Assembly (NCBI GenBank): GCA_017539165.1
Contig: JAFYHN010000058.1
Location: forward strand, 1-42,778
Origin: Eubacterium sp.
Lineage (GTDB): Bacteria > Bacillota > Clostridia > Lachnospirales > Lachnospiraceae
Direction of reading: 5' to 3'
DNA: 42,778 nt
Shown here: positions 30,990 to 40,215 of the stretch, piece by piece
Layout of the letters: each line of letters opens with the position of its first letter
Numbering within the stretch: position 1 is the first letter of the stretch
Position numbers and translations under genes: made by a program
The notes under the pieces: model-generated
What the model was told of the DNA's origin: nothing
Databases searched by the model: none
The model's input: the letters and a program-made list of their open reading frames with translations, nothing else

Positions 30990-31683
30990 CTATTATAGGG
31001 TCTACATACTCTTTTTCATAAATCTTATTCTGATTCAGGTAGATAATTACCCGGTCGATATAATCAAACGTATGACAGTATGGAACAGTTATTTTTACAG
31101 TATAACTTGCATTCAGGTCAAAACTTCTGTTTTCTTCATTATCAACTTTATCTGTAGGTTGCATACCTGTAAGCATTACTTCAGCTTTAGTTGTGAGTTC
31201 CTTACAATCGGTCAGGAGTTCCTTAATATCAATATCAAAATATCTCAAACGGTCTAGGTCAATAAGATTCTGATTTACCCGGTCTCTGAATGATTTATAA
31301 TACGAGCTGCTGAACAGTTCAAAATCTATCTGGAAGTCATAAAGAAATCCTCTTTCACAGCCGGTAGTTCCATCAGTTTTTTCATATGAGAAATCTCTTG
31401 GAAGTACTGACCTTGCATAGAAAGTCTGGTCCTCATTCCAGTTTAATAAAGAAGTTCTCCACAGACAGACAAATGGAGATAATACACCATGCAGCTGAAA
31501 GTTTCTTTTCTTGCTTAATTGTGCCGGACATAAAAAGAGATGTTTATATAAATCTTCTACAGAATCTTCCCGGCAATGAGGTCTGATAATACCAACAAGT
31601 CTGTTTCTGAAAAGTTCAAAAATTCTGAATTCCAGATACTTGGCTAGAGTAGATTCTACTTTATTGTAAATTGTTTCGTCCAT
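30973..31683 (-). CDS. Virion structural protein of unknown role
   Basis: 236 residues, aromatic and charged, mixed alpha/beta, no recognised family. It may be a neck, tail-completion or head-tail connector protein, given its place upstream of the tail operon. There is no Shine-Dalgarno: ATG 31683 is abutted by TTAAATATTTTAT, identical to the sequence before the zinc-ribbon gene at 3512. Confidence 0.55.
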   Translation of the reverse strand: MDETIYNKVESTLAKYLEFRIFELFRNRLVGIIRPHCREDSVEDLYKHLFLCPAQLSKKRNFQLHGVLSPFVCLWRTSLLNWNEDQTFYARSVLPRDFSYEKTDGTTGCERGFLYDFQIDFELFSSSYYKSFRDRVNQNLIDLDRLRYFDIDIKELLTDCKELTTKAEVMLTGMQPTDKVDNEENRSFDLNASYTVKITVPYCHTFDYIDRVIIYLNQNKIYEKEYVDPIIENPQP

Positions 31684-31696
31684 ATAAAATATTTAA
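31684..31696 (-). promoter_or_regulatory. AT-rich element abutting a start codon, no SD
   Basis: Minus strand TTAAATATTTTAT directly before ATG 31683; with the ATG it gives a 16-base match to 3510-3525. Candidate leaderless late promoter. Confidence 0.55.
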
Positions 31697-31703
31697 GAAA
31701 AGG

Positions 31704-31740
31704 AAAACCGGTAGGAGAAAAACCAAAGTAAAACCTACCG
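31704..31740 (-). terminator. Hairpin after the holin-like gene
   Basis: CCGGTAGG/CCTACCGG stem with an 18-base loop followed on the minus strand by TTTTCC; a weak terminator between the 31781-32113 gene and the 30973-31683 gene. Confidence 0.55.
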
Positions 31741-31780
31741 GGATTCCCAAGGAGTAAAATCCATGAAAGTATGGATTTGC

Positions 31781-32113
31781 TTATTTATTCTGCTTAATAG
31801 CCAGAACACCAAAAATAATTGTAAGGATACCGATTACAGCACCGGCGAGTGTGGCAAAAATACTGTCAGCCAAACCACCAATTGCTACAAGAACAGCACC
31901 TACAACTGAAAGTCCAATAACAAGAATGTACTTCCAGTTAAATTTCTCACCTTCTTTCTTGTATTTGTTTACAACAGCAACAATTGTTGATGCAAGGGCA
32001 AATGCAGCAAGAGCAATAGCAACAATATCTGCACTATCAAACTTGCAGAAATAACCAACTACAACAGATGCTACAAAGAACAAAGAACCAACAATACCGA
32101 AAATCTTATTCAT
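31781..32113 (-). CDS. Multi-pass membrane protein, holin-like candidate
   Basis: 110 residues with four hydrophobic segments (about 5-22, 28-48, 62-80, 86-105). Paired with an adjacent two-pass protein, it could be a holin or antiholin that times lysis, but no endolysin lies in the window. GGAGGA precedes ATG 32113 within the 3' end of the upstream gene (8-base overlap), so they are coupled. Confidence 0.55.
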   Translation of the reverse strand: MNKIFGIVGSLFFVASVVVGYFCKFDSADIVAIALAAFALASTIVAVVNKYKKEGEKFNWKYILVIGLSVVGAVLVAIGGLADSIFATLAGAVIGILTIIFGVLAIKQNK

Positions 32114-32327
32114 TGTTTTCCTCCAGATTTTTCTTTTCTTTGAAATTGTCTACGATGATGTTGAAGTCCATAGTTCCAAGACCTACTCCATAGGCAAATG
32201 CTATGACTTCCCATATCTCGTGAATAGTAGCATTTCCCATTATTCCGAACCACTTGAGTACAGATAATGCGAAACCAACAACGATTAAACCGAATTTAAT
32301 CCATTTGCTATAATCTTTGTTTTTCAT
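32106..32327 (-). CDS. Two-pass membrane protein, holin-like
   Basis: 73 residues. One hydrophobic segment (about 11-26), a second (about 38-54), and a charged C-terminus (KEKKNLEENNE) fit small class II holins or their regulators. AAGGAG precedes ATG 32327 and a late-promoter-like element (TTTATATATTTC) lies further upstream, right after a terminator. Coupled to the following membrane gene. Confidence 0.55.
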   Translation of the reverse strand: MKNKDYSKWIKFGLIVVGFALSVLKWFGIMGNATIHEIWEVIAFAYGVGLGTMDFNIIVDNFKEKKNLEENNE

Positions 32328-32346
32328 GATATATACTCCTTGAAGA

Positions 32347-32360
32347 AATATATAAATAAA
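32347..32360 (-). promoter_or_regulatory. Late-promoter-like element before the holin-like pair
   Basis: Minus strand TTTATTTATATATTT, just after the terminator T tract (32358-32392 hairpin) and before AAGGAG. Confidence 0.5.
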
Positions 32361-32392
32361 AAGAACAGCCTTTCAAACTAAAAGGCTGTTCT
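32358..32392 (-). terminator. Intrinsic terminator (leftward)
   Basis: Minus strand AGAACAGCCTTT/AAAGGCTGTTCT stem with TTTTT following; ends the fibre/glycosyltransferase operon. Confidence 0.9.
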
Positions 32393-32421
32393 CAGGAGAG
32401 TTTTATGATTGAATACTGAAC

Positions 32422-32595
32422 TTATAGAGGATTTTTCTGACCATCTTCATAAGCCTTTTTCAAAGAGGCTTTATAAGCGGTCCAAAATTCCTCACAGTCC
32501 TTGTGATTGAAAGTCTTACCTTCCATAACAATCATCTGCATACGGAAATCTTCTTCCCTAGGTTCTAAACTGTCATACCATTCTTCAAAATCCAT
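32422..32595 (-). CDS. Small acidic hypothetical protein (57 aa)
   Basis: 57 residues, start ATG 32595 with AAAGGAGGAAC upstream, stop TAA at 32422-32424. Begins MDFEEWYDSLEPREEDFRMQ and is predicted helical with several aromatic residues. No family recognised. It follows the glycosyltransferase gene closely and ends just before a terminator, so it is the last gene of that operon. Confidence 0.7.
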   Translation of the reverse strand: MDFEEWYDSLEPREEDFRMQMIVMEGKTFNHKDCEEFWTAYKASLKKAYEDGQKNPL

Positions 32596-32607
32596 AAAGT
32601 TCCTCCT

Positions 32608-33732
32608 TTACCAAGTAGCAACACCTGTTTTAAGGTCATTGTCGATAATTTCCTGACTGAACTTAGAACGGATTTCTTTAAGTTCATCTTCACCATTGTA
32701 AGGGTCATTCTTAACCTTGTTGAAGAATTCATTGAATGAAATCTGTGGAATGATACCGATAAGCTGCTGAGAATGTCCGGCATACTGCATGGTATACATA
32801 TTCTTTATTACATCATCAGAAATCAAATGTTCAATTTCTTTATAGGCTTCATGATAGAAACGTTTAGCATTGAACAAGTTCTGTTCAGCAAATACAGGCT
32901 TTCTTTCAAGACATTCTACATAGGTGAAGTAATGACCAATCATCATTTCAGTAGCAAATCTTGTTATGCCGCCATTGAAAGGATTCTTTTCCCGGCAGAA
33001 CTTGATTGCTCTGATACTTGCCTGTGTAGCACCAATCTGGCAAAGGTCAAAGTTGTACTGTGGAATACCTTTTTCATCAACTCCGATTCTTGTGATGGAA
33101 TGTTCACTACCAACTCTCCAGAGATAAATAGGGTCATTGATAACATTAATCTTCAAAGGTGTTCCCTCAATTGACATACGGATTTTCCAGTTGAATTCAC
33201 CATCTTCCATTGCACGAAGTTCTGAGAATTCAATCTTCATTTCTTTAAGGAACTTAGTGTTGTAAAGACGACCGAATACCCAAGGATGTCCGATGTCATT
33301 TCTTGGAGCAACTCTTACCTGAGGGTTATCTCTGACTTCCTGAAGGAATGGAGCTTGTACTTCAATAACCTGTGGCTGAATACCACGAGATAACTGTTCA
33401 AGTGCAAAAGGTGTATAGAAAACATCATCTGCATCAATGAAAGTAATCCACTCAGTTGTAGCATTTTCTAAAGCTCTTTGTCTTGCCAATCCCGGTCCTG
33501 TGTTCTTTTCACAAGGAACCACCTTGATTGTAAGTTTAGGGAACTTGTCTTTCAGGTAATCATAATTGTCTTCAGGGTTGTCTGAAGCAATAACAACTTC
33601 TACAATATCTCTGACTGTCTGAATATTGATTGAAGACAGACAATCTTCGATATGGTCTTGTGCTTTGAAGGCAGGAATACCAATGGTAACCTGCAACTTC
33701 TTTTCTTCTTCTGTTTTTTCTTTTTTAGCCAT
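32608..33732 (-). CDS. Family 2 glycosyltransferase
   Basis: 374 residues with a GT-A fold: VTIGIPAFKAQDHIEDCL (15-32) is the nucleotide-sugar binding start, and WITFIDADDVF (95-105) carries the DxD metal motif of GT2 enzymes. Asn/Gly/Pro-rich KNTGPGLARQRAL (77-89) is the usual loop. The C-terminal half is lineage specific. It lies downstream of the giant LRR fibre gene, so it may glycosylate that fibre or modify host surface sugars to block superinfection. Confidence 0.85.
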   Translation of the reverse strand: MAKKEKTEEEKKLQVTIGIPAFKAQDHIEDCLSSINIQTVRDIVEVVIASDNPEDNYDYLKDKFPKLTIKVVPCEKNTGPGLARQRALENATTEWITFIDADDVFYTPFALEQLSRGIQPQVIEVQAPFLQEVRDNPQVRVAPRNDIGHPWVFGRLYNTKFLKEMKIEFSELRAMEDGEFNWKIRMSIEGTPLKINVINDPIYLWRVGSEHSITRIGVDEKGIPQYNFDLCQIGATQASIRAIKFCREKNPFNGGITRFATEMMIGHYFTYVECLERKPVFAEQNLFNAKRFYHEAYKEIEHLISDDVIKNMYTMQYAGHSQQLIGIIPQISFNEFFNKVKNDPYNGEDELKEIRSKFSQEIIDNDLKTGVATW

Positions 33733-33765
33733 ATAGGTATACCTCTATTTTAATGATAGAAATAA

Positions 33766-33796
33766 AAACCCTGTCTGTATTTCAAGACAGGGTTTA
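33766..33796 (-). terminator. Intrinsic terminator after the LRR fibre gene
   Basis: Minus strand AAACCCTGTCTT...AGACAGGGTTTTTA; stem of 9 bp followed by five T. Confidence 0.9.
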
Positions 33797-33817
33797 ATAA
33801 GCAAGGTTTTAACTCAC

Positions 33818-36800
33818 TTATGCAGGAATGTAATTGTTATAAATGTACAGGTTGTAAGCACTGTTGAAATAACCATTACCGTCTGCCAAAGCCTCGTATG
33901 TTGGTTTGATATAACCAGCAACCAAATACTGATTAAGCATAAAGTCTGTTGCCTCTGAAGTAACACAGAATGACTTCTGAAGTGCATTGGTGTTGTTTGA
34001 TATACAATTTACAAGGTTTGCATTTGTACCAATCCAATCAATATAGATATTGGCTCCAAAAGAATTACAGTTGTAAACCAACCAAGAACAGTTTGTATTA
34101 AGTCCTTTAATTCTGATGTCTGAATTAAAAATACTTACTTCAAAAGGACCCCAAATACGACAGTTGTTTCCAAAAGTAACCGGACTATTGAAGTTTGTAC
34201 AGTTGTAAAGTATCCAAGTAGTATCAACGTTATCACCTATAACAATAGGCTGATTGAAGTTAGTACATCTGTAGAACATGTTCTGACAGTTTGTAGCATA
34301 TTCAATGTTGATAGGCTGATTGAAGTTCTGACAGTTGTAGAACATATAAGAACAGTTACCTGAAATGTTAGGTGTGCCAATTGGTTGATTGAAATTGCTA
34401 CAGTTGTTAAACATGTAAGAACAATTTGTAAACTTAACACCATCCATTATAACAGGCTGATTATACCAATAATAGTCATCGAACATATGAGCGGCTTCTA
34501 CATTGGTACATTCTGGAGCAAATACAAAAGATGCGTTTCCTCCTGAACTGTAACTGCTTGAATTAAATACCCTATAAGTATTAAGATTTGAACCATTTAG
34601 AGTAAAGTTCGCATTAGAATTAAATCCAATACCATAAAGTACTAAATTATTACCTGAAATATTAACTTCATTAACCTGAGTATTGTAGAACATGCTTACG
34701 AAATTGCCACAATTATTAACATTGATATTTATAGGTTGAGCAAGGTTCACACAATTATTAAACATATAACCAAAACTATCACATTCTAATAAAGTAATAT
34801 CAATAGGTTGATTAAAGTTCTGACAGTTGTAGAACATAAATGAACAATTACTAGCAGAATTGATATTTACAATACTGTTGAGATTACTACAATCTTGGAA
34901 CATACAAACCAAGCTAGGTGAATTACCCTCAATGTTTACAGGACTGTTAAAGTTATAACAACCATAGAAAGCATTATAACAATTTGTAACATTAGCCGGT
35001 ATATTAATTGGCTGATTGAAATTGGTATAACAGAATGCATTACTCATATCCTGTACACCATTACCAATTGTAACAGGCTGATTATAGTCGGTACTTGCAA
35101 ACATATTTGAGATGTTAATTACGCTGTCAGGAATAATTGTAGGCTGGTTATAAGCAGCACTTCCTCTGAACAATCCACTCAAGTTTGTAATTCCCTCATT
35201 GAATGTAATAGGACTGTTGAATCTTTCACATTCCATGAACATACCGTCTACTTTTTCAACTCCATTACCGATTGTTACAGATGAATTAAATGCACTGTCA
35301 TACTCAAACATATAACGAACATCTTTAACACTATCAGGAATTACAACAGGTTGATTGAAGTTAGAACTTGCAAACAGCATTGGAATGTATTTAACTCCAT
35401 TCTCAATCGTTACAGGTGAATTAAATCTAGCACAGTCAGCAAACATATATGCTGAGTAAGCATTTCCTGTACTCCATTCTTCCGAATTGGTATTGTCGTA
35501 TTGGAAAGCGTTTGAAGGAATGGTAATAGGCTGATTAAATCTACTACAACCTGCAAACATTGACCTCATATCACAATCACCCTGATTACTTAATACTACA
35601 GGAGCATTAAAGATACCAGCAGGAAGTGATTCATAATGACCTGACATTTGGAACAGGTTTGAAGTATTGTTTGCGTAATAGAGATTTAACGGCTGACTGA
35701 ATCTTGTTGAGCCTGCAAACATATAAGCACAGTTTCCAAAGAATGTTACATTGCTAAGGTCGCTATTGAACATTAAACAGTTTGCAAACATAAATGAACA
35801 ATCACCATAGTATTCATACCATTGTTCATATCGTTCATCGTATTCTCTGTAATAACCGTTACCATAATTACCACTAAGGTGAACTTCTGTAAGACTAGCA
35901 CAAGAATGGAACATACCTGCTGCTGAAGATACATCGCCGTTGATTGTGATGTTATCTAAGAACTGACAACCGCTGAACAGGTAATCGCCCCACATATTGT
36001 TTGAATTAAGAGTAATATTTCCTTCAAACTCTGCAAGACCACTGAAAGTACCATAAGCAAATTGAATACCCGTAGCATAACAAGTAATATCATTAACATA
36101 AGAGCCATAAGAATCTCCAAAGAGATTATTCATATGGGTTACATTAGTTCCAATTATCAATCTGTTTTCAAAAGCACCTGAGAGCAACCAATCACAATTT
36201 TCAACTGTATTTGGAATTACGAGTTCCTGATTGTATGCTGAGCCATTAAACAGACCTGATATATCTGTTACATTCTGTGGGAATGTAAACGGCTGATTGA
36301 AGTTAGTACCATTCAGTAACCAAGAAATGTTCAAGTTTTCAGGAACATTAACAGGACTGTTAAAGTTCCATGCTCCTTCAAACATATTCTGTACATTTGT
36401 AGCACTGCTAGGAATTGTAATAGGCTGATTAAACACACTAGCCTGTCTGAACATAGAACTAAGATTTTCAACACCTTCCTCAATTACTACAGGAGAATTG
36501 AACATCTGAGAATATTCAAACATACCACTAGCATTTATAACATTCGCAGGAATTGTTACAGGCTTATTGAACACGCTTGTACTCTGATAAAGATTTGAGG
36601 CATCCACAACACTATCAGGTATATTGAAAATCTGATTGTATGCTGAGTATTCAAACAAAGATGAAATATTTGTAAGTGTGCCAAGAATATTAAGATTAGC
36701 ATTGAAATTAGAACTCTGCAACATTCCTGATATATCTTCTACACTCTCAGGAATTGTTAAGTCCTGATTGTATCCTGAACTAGAGAATGTATAAGCCATG

Positions 36801-39553
36801 TTCTTTACATTCTGAGGAATTGTAATAGGCTGATTGAAGTTAGAATAACAGAATGTATAAGCCATGTTCTCTACATTTGCAGGAATTGTAATAGGCTGAT
36901 TGAAGTTAGAACAACTTACAAACATGTTGTCGATATTTACAGCACTATCAGGAATTGTTATAGAAGTATTAAAATTCTGTGATGAAGCAAACATGCCTGA
37001 CAATTCTGTAACTGTTGAAGGAATTGAAACAGAACGATTATAGTTCCAAGTGTTTGCAAACATCCAAGATGTATCTAAAAGACCTTCGTGTAATGTTACA
37101 TCTCCTGTGATACTACTTCTTTGGAATGTACCACTTGCATATTTTACAGTTGAAGGTATTTCAATACCACTTGCAAAATCATAACTAACTTCGGAGAAAG
37201 TATAATTTACAGATTCAAGATTAGGATATTCTGCAAGATTAACATTTGCAACGAAAGACGCATTAGCACCTGAGAAACTGCGGGTAAGTGCTGAGAAAGT
37301 ATTAGGTAAGTTGATAACACCATTTGTATAACTTCTCAAAATTCCACCTGCGTCTCCTGTACAAGCATCAACATTGAATGTAATCTTATCATAAAGATTG
37401 GCTTTAATACCTGCAAACATAAAATCTGTATTTTCAGGATAACCTTCAAATACAACGGTATTGTTGAAGTTTGCACAACTAAACAGCATGTAAGATGAAT
37501 CTTTTACACTTGCCGGTATAGTAAGGTTAGTGTTGAAGTTTCCTACATACATAAACATATTGGCAACATTTTCAACTCCATTAGGAATAGTAATATTACC
37601 CATATAGTTTGAACTTTGGAACATACTTGATAAATCTTTTGCTGTATTAGGAATTATCATATTGTTAGGTGTAAAATTTTTAACTGAAGCAAAAGCATGT
37701 GAAAGATTTTCTGCTCCTGAAGGTATGGCTATATTTGAATAGTAATTCAAATTATAGACACTTGCAAACATATATGACATATCTTTAATCTTTGAATCCT
37801 TAGAAAGATTAACAACGATAGGGCTGTATGACCTTGAAGGACCCAACATATGAGAGGCATTTACAATACTTAAAGGAATATTAATATTACCTGTAAGATT
37901 TGTATAATTAAACATATATGAAGCGTCTATAATTCCATTTCCCAAATATGTATCATGTAATCCCACACCCGATACATTTTCAAAAGCATGTGAAGCATTT
38001 GTAACGCTGTCAGGTATGACAATTCTTGTTAAGTATCCACCATAACTGTTGTATGTGTTTCTATTGGAACACATATAAGATATATCCTTTACTGTGTTAG
38101 GCAATACAAAGCCGAGGGAGAATGAATAATAATCAACCTGACCTGTCCATCTTCCCGGTCCTGCAAATCTTGCATAATCAAACATATGACTTACATTTGT
38201 AACACCTTCAGGTATTACAAAGACCATATTAAAGTATGAACCGCCTGTATTACCTGCATAGAAGTAATTGTGATTATTGCTAAGACCATTGAACATGTTT
38301 GACAAGTCTTTATAACCATTTTCAAATTCAACAATAAGAGGAAATCTGTTATTGAACTGAGGCATTGGCTGATATGACAAATAAGGAGCTTCAGGGAGGA
38401 ATGTTTGGAACGGTATTTGGTTGCCTTCAAGATTCTTTGATATTACAACTTTGTAATAGTTTGCATAAGAATTGATATTAGGCTTGCAGTTAAGACTATC
38501 TACATAATGTACATTTGGTGCAGAAATTACGCAAATACCTGTACTGTTAAATTTGAAGTCTTCTGTATCAATAACAGGTCTTTTATAATTATACAATACA
38601 AATTCCTTTTCTCCGTCATAAGAGTTCCTGTGACCGTCTACCCAAACAGTATTAGGATATGCTTCATTTATAGCGTCCATAAAAGCATTTATGTTTCTAA
38701 CAGCAATGTTAAGGTAAGGATATTCTTGACTACCGTTATTCGTAAATCTGAAGTTAGACAAAGTATTACCCATTAAATAAGTACCTGCAATCTGACTCCA
38801 ACCTTGCGAATTTAATTCAGTAAGATTATCACTTCCCTCGATAACATAATAGCCGCCACAAGGATATGTATTAAAGATTTTAGTATTCTCTGATAATTTC
38901 ATATAAGGTTCATGAACATTTGAATACGAAATGTTTCTTGCATTTACAAGGCTTTTAGGAAGTTTGTAAAAAGGAAGAGGAACATTTTCAAATACATTAT
39001 ACATATCTTCAATTCCTTCAGGTAAACTAGAAGGAAAAGAGCCGGTACCATAACCATAGTAGGCATAGAATGTATTATCCATTGTCTTTAATGTTGAAGG
39101 AAGAGTAACAGGCTGTTTAAGACCATTACAACCATAGAAAGTGTTATTCATTGATACAACACCTGTTGGAATTGTAATAGGCTGATTAAAATAGCTACAA
39201 CCATTAAATGTGTTATCCATTGCTGTGATATTTGAAGGTGAATCAAAATATACAGGAGCATTGAATGTCTGACAATTAAAGAATGTATTATTTACAGATG
39301 TAACTGTAGCACCAAAAGTGATAGAAGGATAACTTGTAACCTGATTTGTGTTATTGGCAAACAGGTTATCAGCATTTGTTTCATCACTTATATCTGCAAC
39401 CGTCATTGTGTAAACAGGAGTATCGGACTTCAACGGTTTCGGAATAGAGTTGATATAACCACTCATCTGTCCGGGTTTCATTGTATCTTCAATTTCAAGT
39501 TTACCACGAATTGAGGTTGCTATGTCTGAAAATACTGAAGTAAGTTCACTCAT
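33818..39553 (-). CDS. Giant BspA-type leucine-rich-repeat tail fibre (1911 aa)
   Basis: 1911 residues. The first 40 residues (SVFSDIATSIRGKLE, then KPGQMSGYINSI) match the N-terminal module of many phage tail fibres that docks to the tail. Nearly all the rest consists of tandem units of about 22-25 residues of the form NMxxMFxxCxNFNQPITIPxxV, the BspA/DUF285 leucine-rich-repeat type used by bacterial surface adhesins. Some adjacent units are nearly identical at the DNA level. It probably reads a host surface protein or polysaccharide. Good ribosome site AAGGAG before ATG 39553. Followed by a terminator, a glycosyltransferase and a small gene. Confidence 0.85.
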   Translation of the reverse strand: MSELTSVFSDIATSIRGKLEIEDTMKPGQMSGYINSIPKPLKSDTPVYTMTVADISDETNADNLFANNTNQVTSYPSITFGATVTSVNNTFFNCQTFNAPVYFDSPSNITAMDNTFNGCSYFNQPITIPTGVVSMNNTFYGCNGLKQPVTLPSTLKTMDNTFYAYYGYGTGSFPSSLPEGIEDMYNVFENVPLPFYKLPKSLVNARNISYSNVHEPYMKLSENTKIFNTYPCGGYYVIEGSDNLTELNSQGWSQIAGTYLMGNTLSNFRFTNNGSQEYPYLNIAVRNINAFMDAINEAYPNTVWVDGHRNSYDGEKEFVLYNYKRPVIDTEDFKFNSTGICVISAPNVHYVDSLNCKPNINSYANYYKVVISKNLEGNQIPFQTFLPEAPYLSYQPMPQFNNRFPLIVEFENGYKDLSNMFNGLSNNHNYFYAGNTGGSYFNMVFVIPEGVTNVSHMFDYARFAGPGRWTGQVDYYSFSLGFVLPNTVKDISYMCSNRNTYNSYGGYLTRIVIPDSVTNASHAFENVSGVGLHDTYLGNGIIDASYMFNYTNLTGNINIPLSIVNASHMLGPSRSYSPIVVNLSKDSKIKDMSYMFASVYNLNYYSNIAIPSGAENLSHAFASVKNFTPNNMIIPNTAKDLSSMFQSSNYMGNITIPNGVENVANMFMYVGNFNTNLTIPASVKDSSYMLFSCANFNNTVVFEGYPENTDFMFAGIKANLYDKITFNVDACTGDAGGILRSYTNGVINLPNTFSALTRSFSGANASFVANVNLAEYPNLESVNYTFSEVSYDFASGIEIPSTVKYASGTFQRSSITGDVTLHEGLLDTSWMFANTWNYNRSVSIPSTVTELSGMFASSQNFNTSITIPDSAVNIDNMFVSCSNFNQPITIPANVENMAYTFCYSNFNQPITIPQNVKNMAYTFSSSGYNQDLTIPESVEDISGMLQSSNFNANLNILGTLTNISSLFEYSAYNQIFNIPDSVVDASNLYQSTSVFNKPVTIPANVINASGMFEYSQMFNSPVVIEEGVENLSSMFRQASVFNQPITIPSSATNVQNMFEGAWNFNSPVNVPENLNISWLLNGTNFNQPFTFPQNVTDISGLFNGSAYNQELVIPNTVENCDWLLSGAFENRLIIGTNVTHMNNLFGDSYGSYVNDITCYATGIQFAYGTFSGLAEFEGNITLNSNNMWGDYLFSGCQFLDNITINGDVSSAAGMFHSCASLTEVHLSGNYGNGYYREYDERYEQWYEYYGDCSFMFANCLMFNSDLSNVTFFGNCAYMFAGSTRFSQPLNLYYANNTSNLFQMSGHYESLPAGIFNAPVVLSNQGDCDMRSMFAGCSRFNQPITIPSNAFQYDNTNSEEWSTGNAYSAYMFADCARFNSPVTIENGVKYIPMLFASSNFNQPVVIPDSVKDVRYMFEYDSAFNSSVTIGNGVEKVDGMFMECERFNSPITFNEGITNLSGLFRGSAAYNQPTIIPDSVINISNMFASTDYNQPVTIGNGVQDMSNAFCYTNFNQPINIPANVTNCYNAFYGCYNFNSPVNIEGNSPSLVCMFQDCSNLNSIVNINSASNCSFMFYNCQNFNQPIDITLLECDSFGYMFNNCVNLAQPININVNNCGNFVSMFYNTQVNEVNISGNNLVLYGIGFNSNANFTLNGSNLNTYRVFNSSSYSSGGNASFVFAPECTNVEAAHMFDDYYWYNQPVIMDGVKFTNCSYMFNNCSNFNQPIGTPNISGNCSYMFYNCQNFNQPINIEYATNCQNMFYRCTNFNQPIVIGDNVDTTWILYNCTNFNSPVTFGNNCRIWGPFEVSIFNSDIRIKGLNTNCSWLVYNCNSFGANIYIDWIGTNANLVNCISNNTNALQKSFCVTSEATDFMLNQYLVAGYIKPTYEALADGNGYFNSAYNLYIYNNYIPA
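36784..36911 (-). repeat. 66-bp direct repeat inside the LRR gene
   Basis: Two adjacent copies (from 36784 and 36850), about 62 bases each, almost identical; period 66 = 22 codons, one LRR unit. Confidence 0.85.
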
Positions 39554-39568
39554 AGATTTCTCCTTAAA

Positions 39569-40213
39569 TTAATAATTTGTATTGAGGACTTCTGTAATAG
39601 CAGAACTTACCTGACCATCGACATAAGCCTTAATAACCCTATTCTGTACAGCGTTGGTAGAAGTATCGGACATCTGAGTATCAATATCTCCTCCACCTCC
39701 ACCACCGCCGGACTGAACGCTGATATTTACCCACTCATAAACATCATTGTCTGTTTCAGCACATTTGTAGAAATAACCCTGAGTATAGGTATCTGTTTCC
39801 CCAACATACTGAACGATTTTGTCAGCAAGTTCCGCACTAGCTTCAGGCATTTCTTCAACCTGACTTGCCTTACTATCTGCATATGCACGAGCAGCAGTAT
39901 CACCTTCATCAACATAGGCTTTGATAACCTTGTTCTGAACGGCATTTGTAGATGTATCAGACATTGCTGTATCTACAGTTCCACCACCGCCACCTCCTGA
40001 CTGGAACAGACGGAACTTACCTGTAATAGGGTCTACCTCATTGTCCTTGTCATACTTATAAAAGTTCTTGTCTTCCAGACAATACGCCAGATAAATTGGT
40101 GGCATTGTATTATCACGGACAGCAGCCATTTCTTCAAAAGTAGCATACTGCTGTCTTACAAAATCCGGCTTGACACCGGCATAGTTTAAGTTATCACCGA
40201 TTTTAATAGCCAT
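39569..40213 (-). CDS. Fibre-associated protein with STNAVQN repeats
   Basis: 214 residues. Two Gly-rich linkers (about 73-78 and 169-175) each precede an identical module MSDTSTNAVQN-VIKAYVD (about 84-102 and 181-198). This module is common in gut phage tail fibres, where it tethers or trimerises distal domains. A beta-rich N-terminal domain of about 70 residues comes first. It lies directly upstream of the LRR fibre gene and probably acts as its adaptor or as a separate short fibre. Confidence 0.7.
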   Translation of the reverse strand: MAIKIGDNLNYAGVKPDFVRQQYATFEEMAAVRDNTMPPIYLAYCLEDKNFYKYDKDNEVDPITGKFRLFQSGGGGGGTVDTAMSDTSTNAVQNKVIKAYVDEGDTAARAYADSKASQVEEMPEASAELADKIVQYVGETDTYTQGYFYKCAETDNDVYEWVNISVQSGGGGGGGDIDTQMSDTSTNAVQNRVIKAYVDGQVSSAITEVLNTNY

Positions 40214-40215
40214 AA

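Noticed and set aside
33818-39553. Regularly spaced repeats suggesting a CRISPR array
   Set aside because: Repeats are imperfect, in phase with codons, and encode LRR units; no spacer-repeat alternation and no cas genes.
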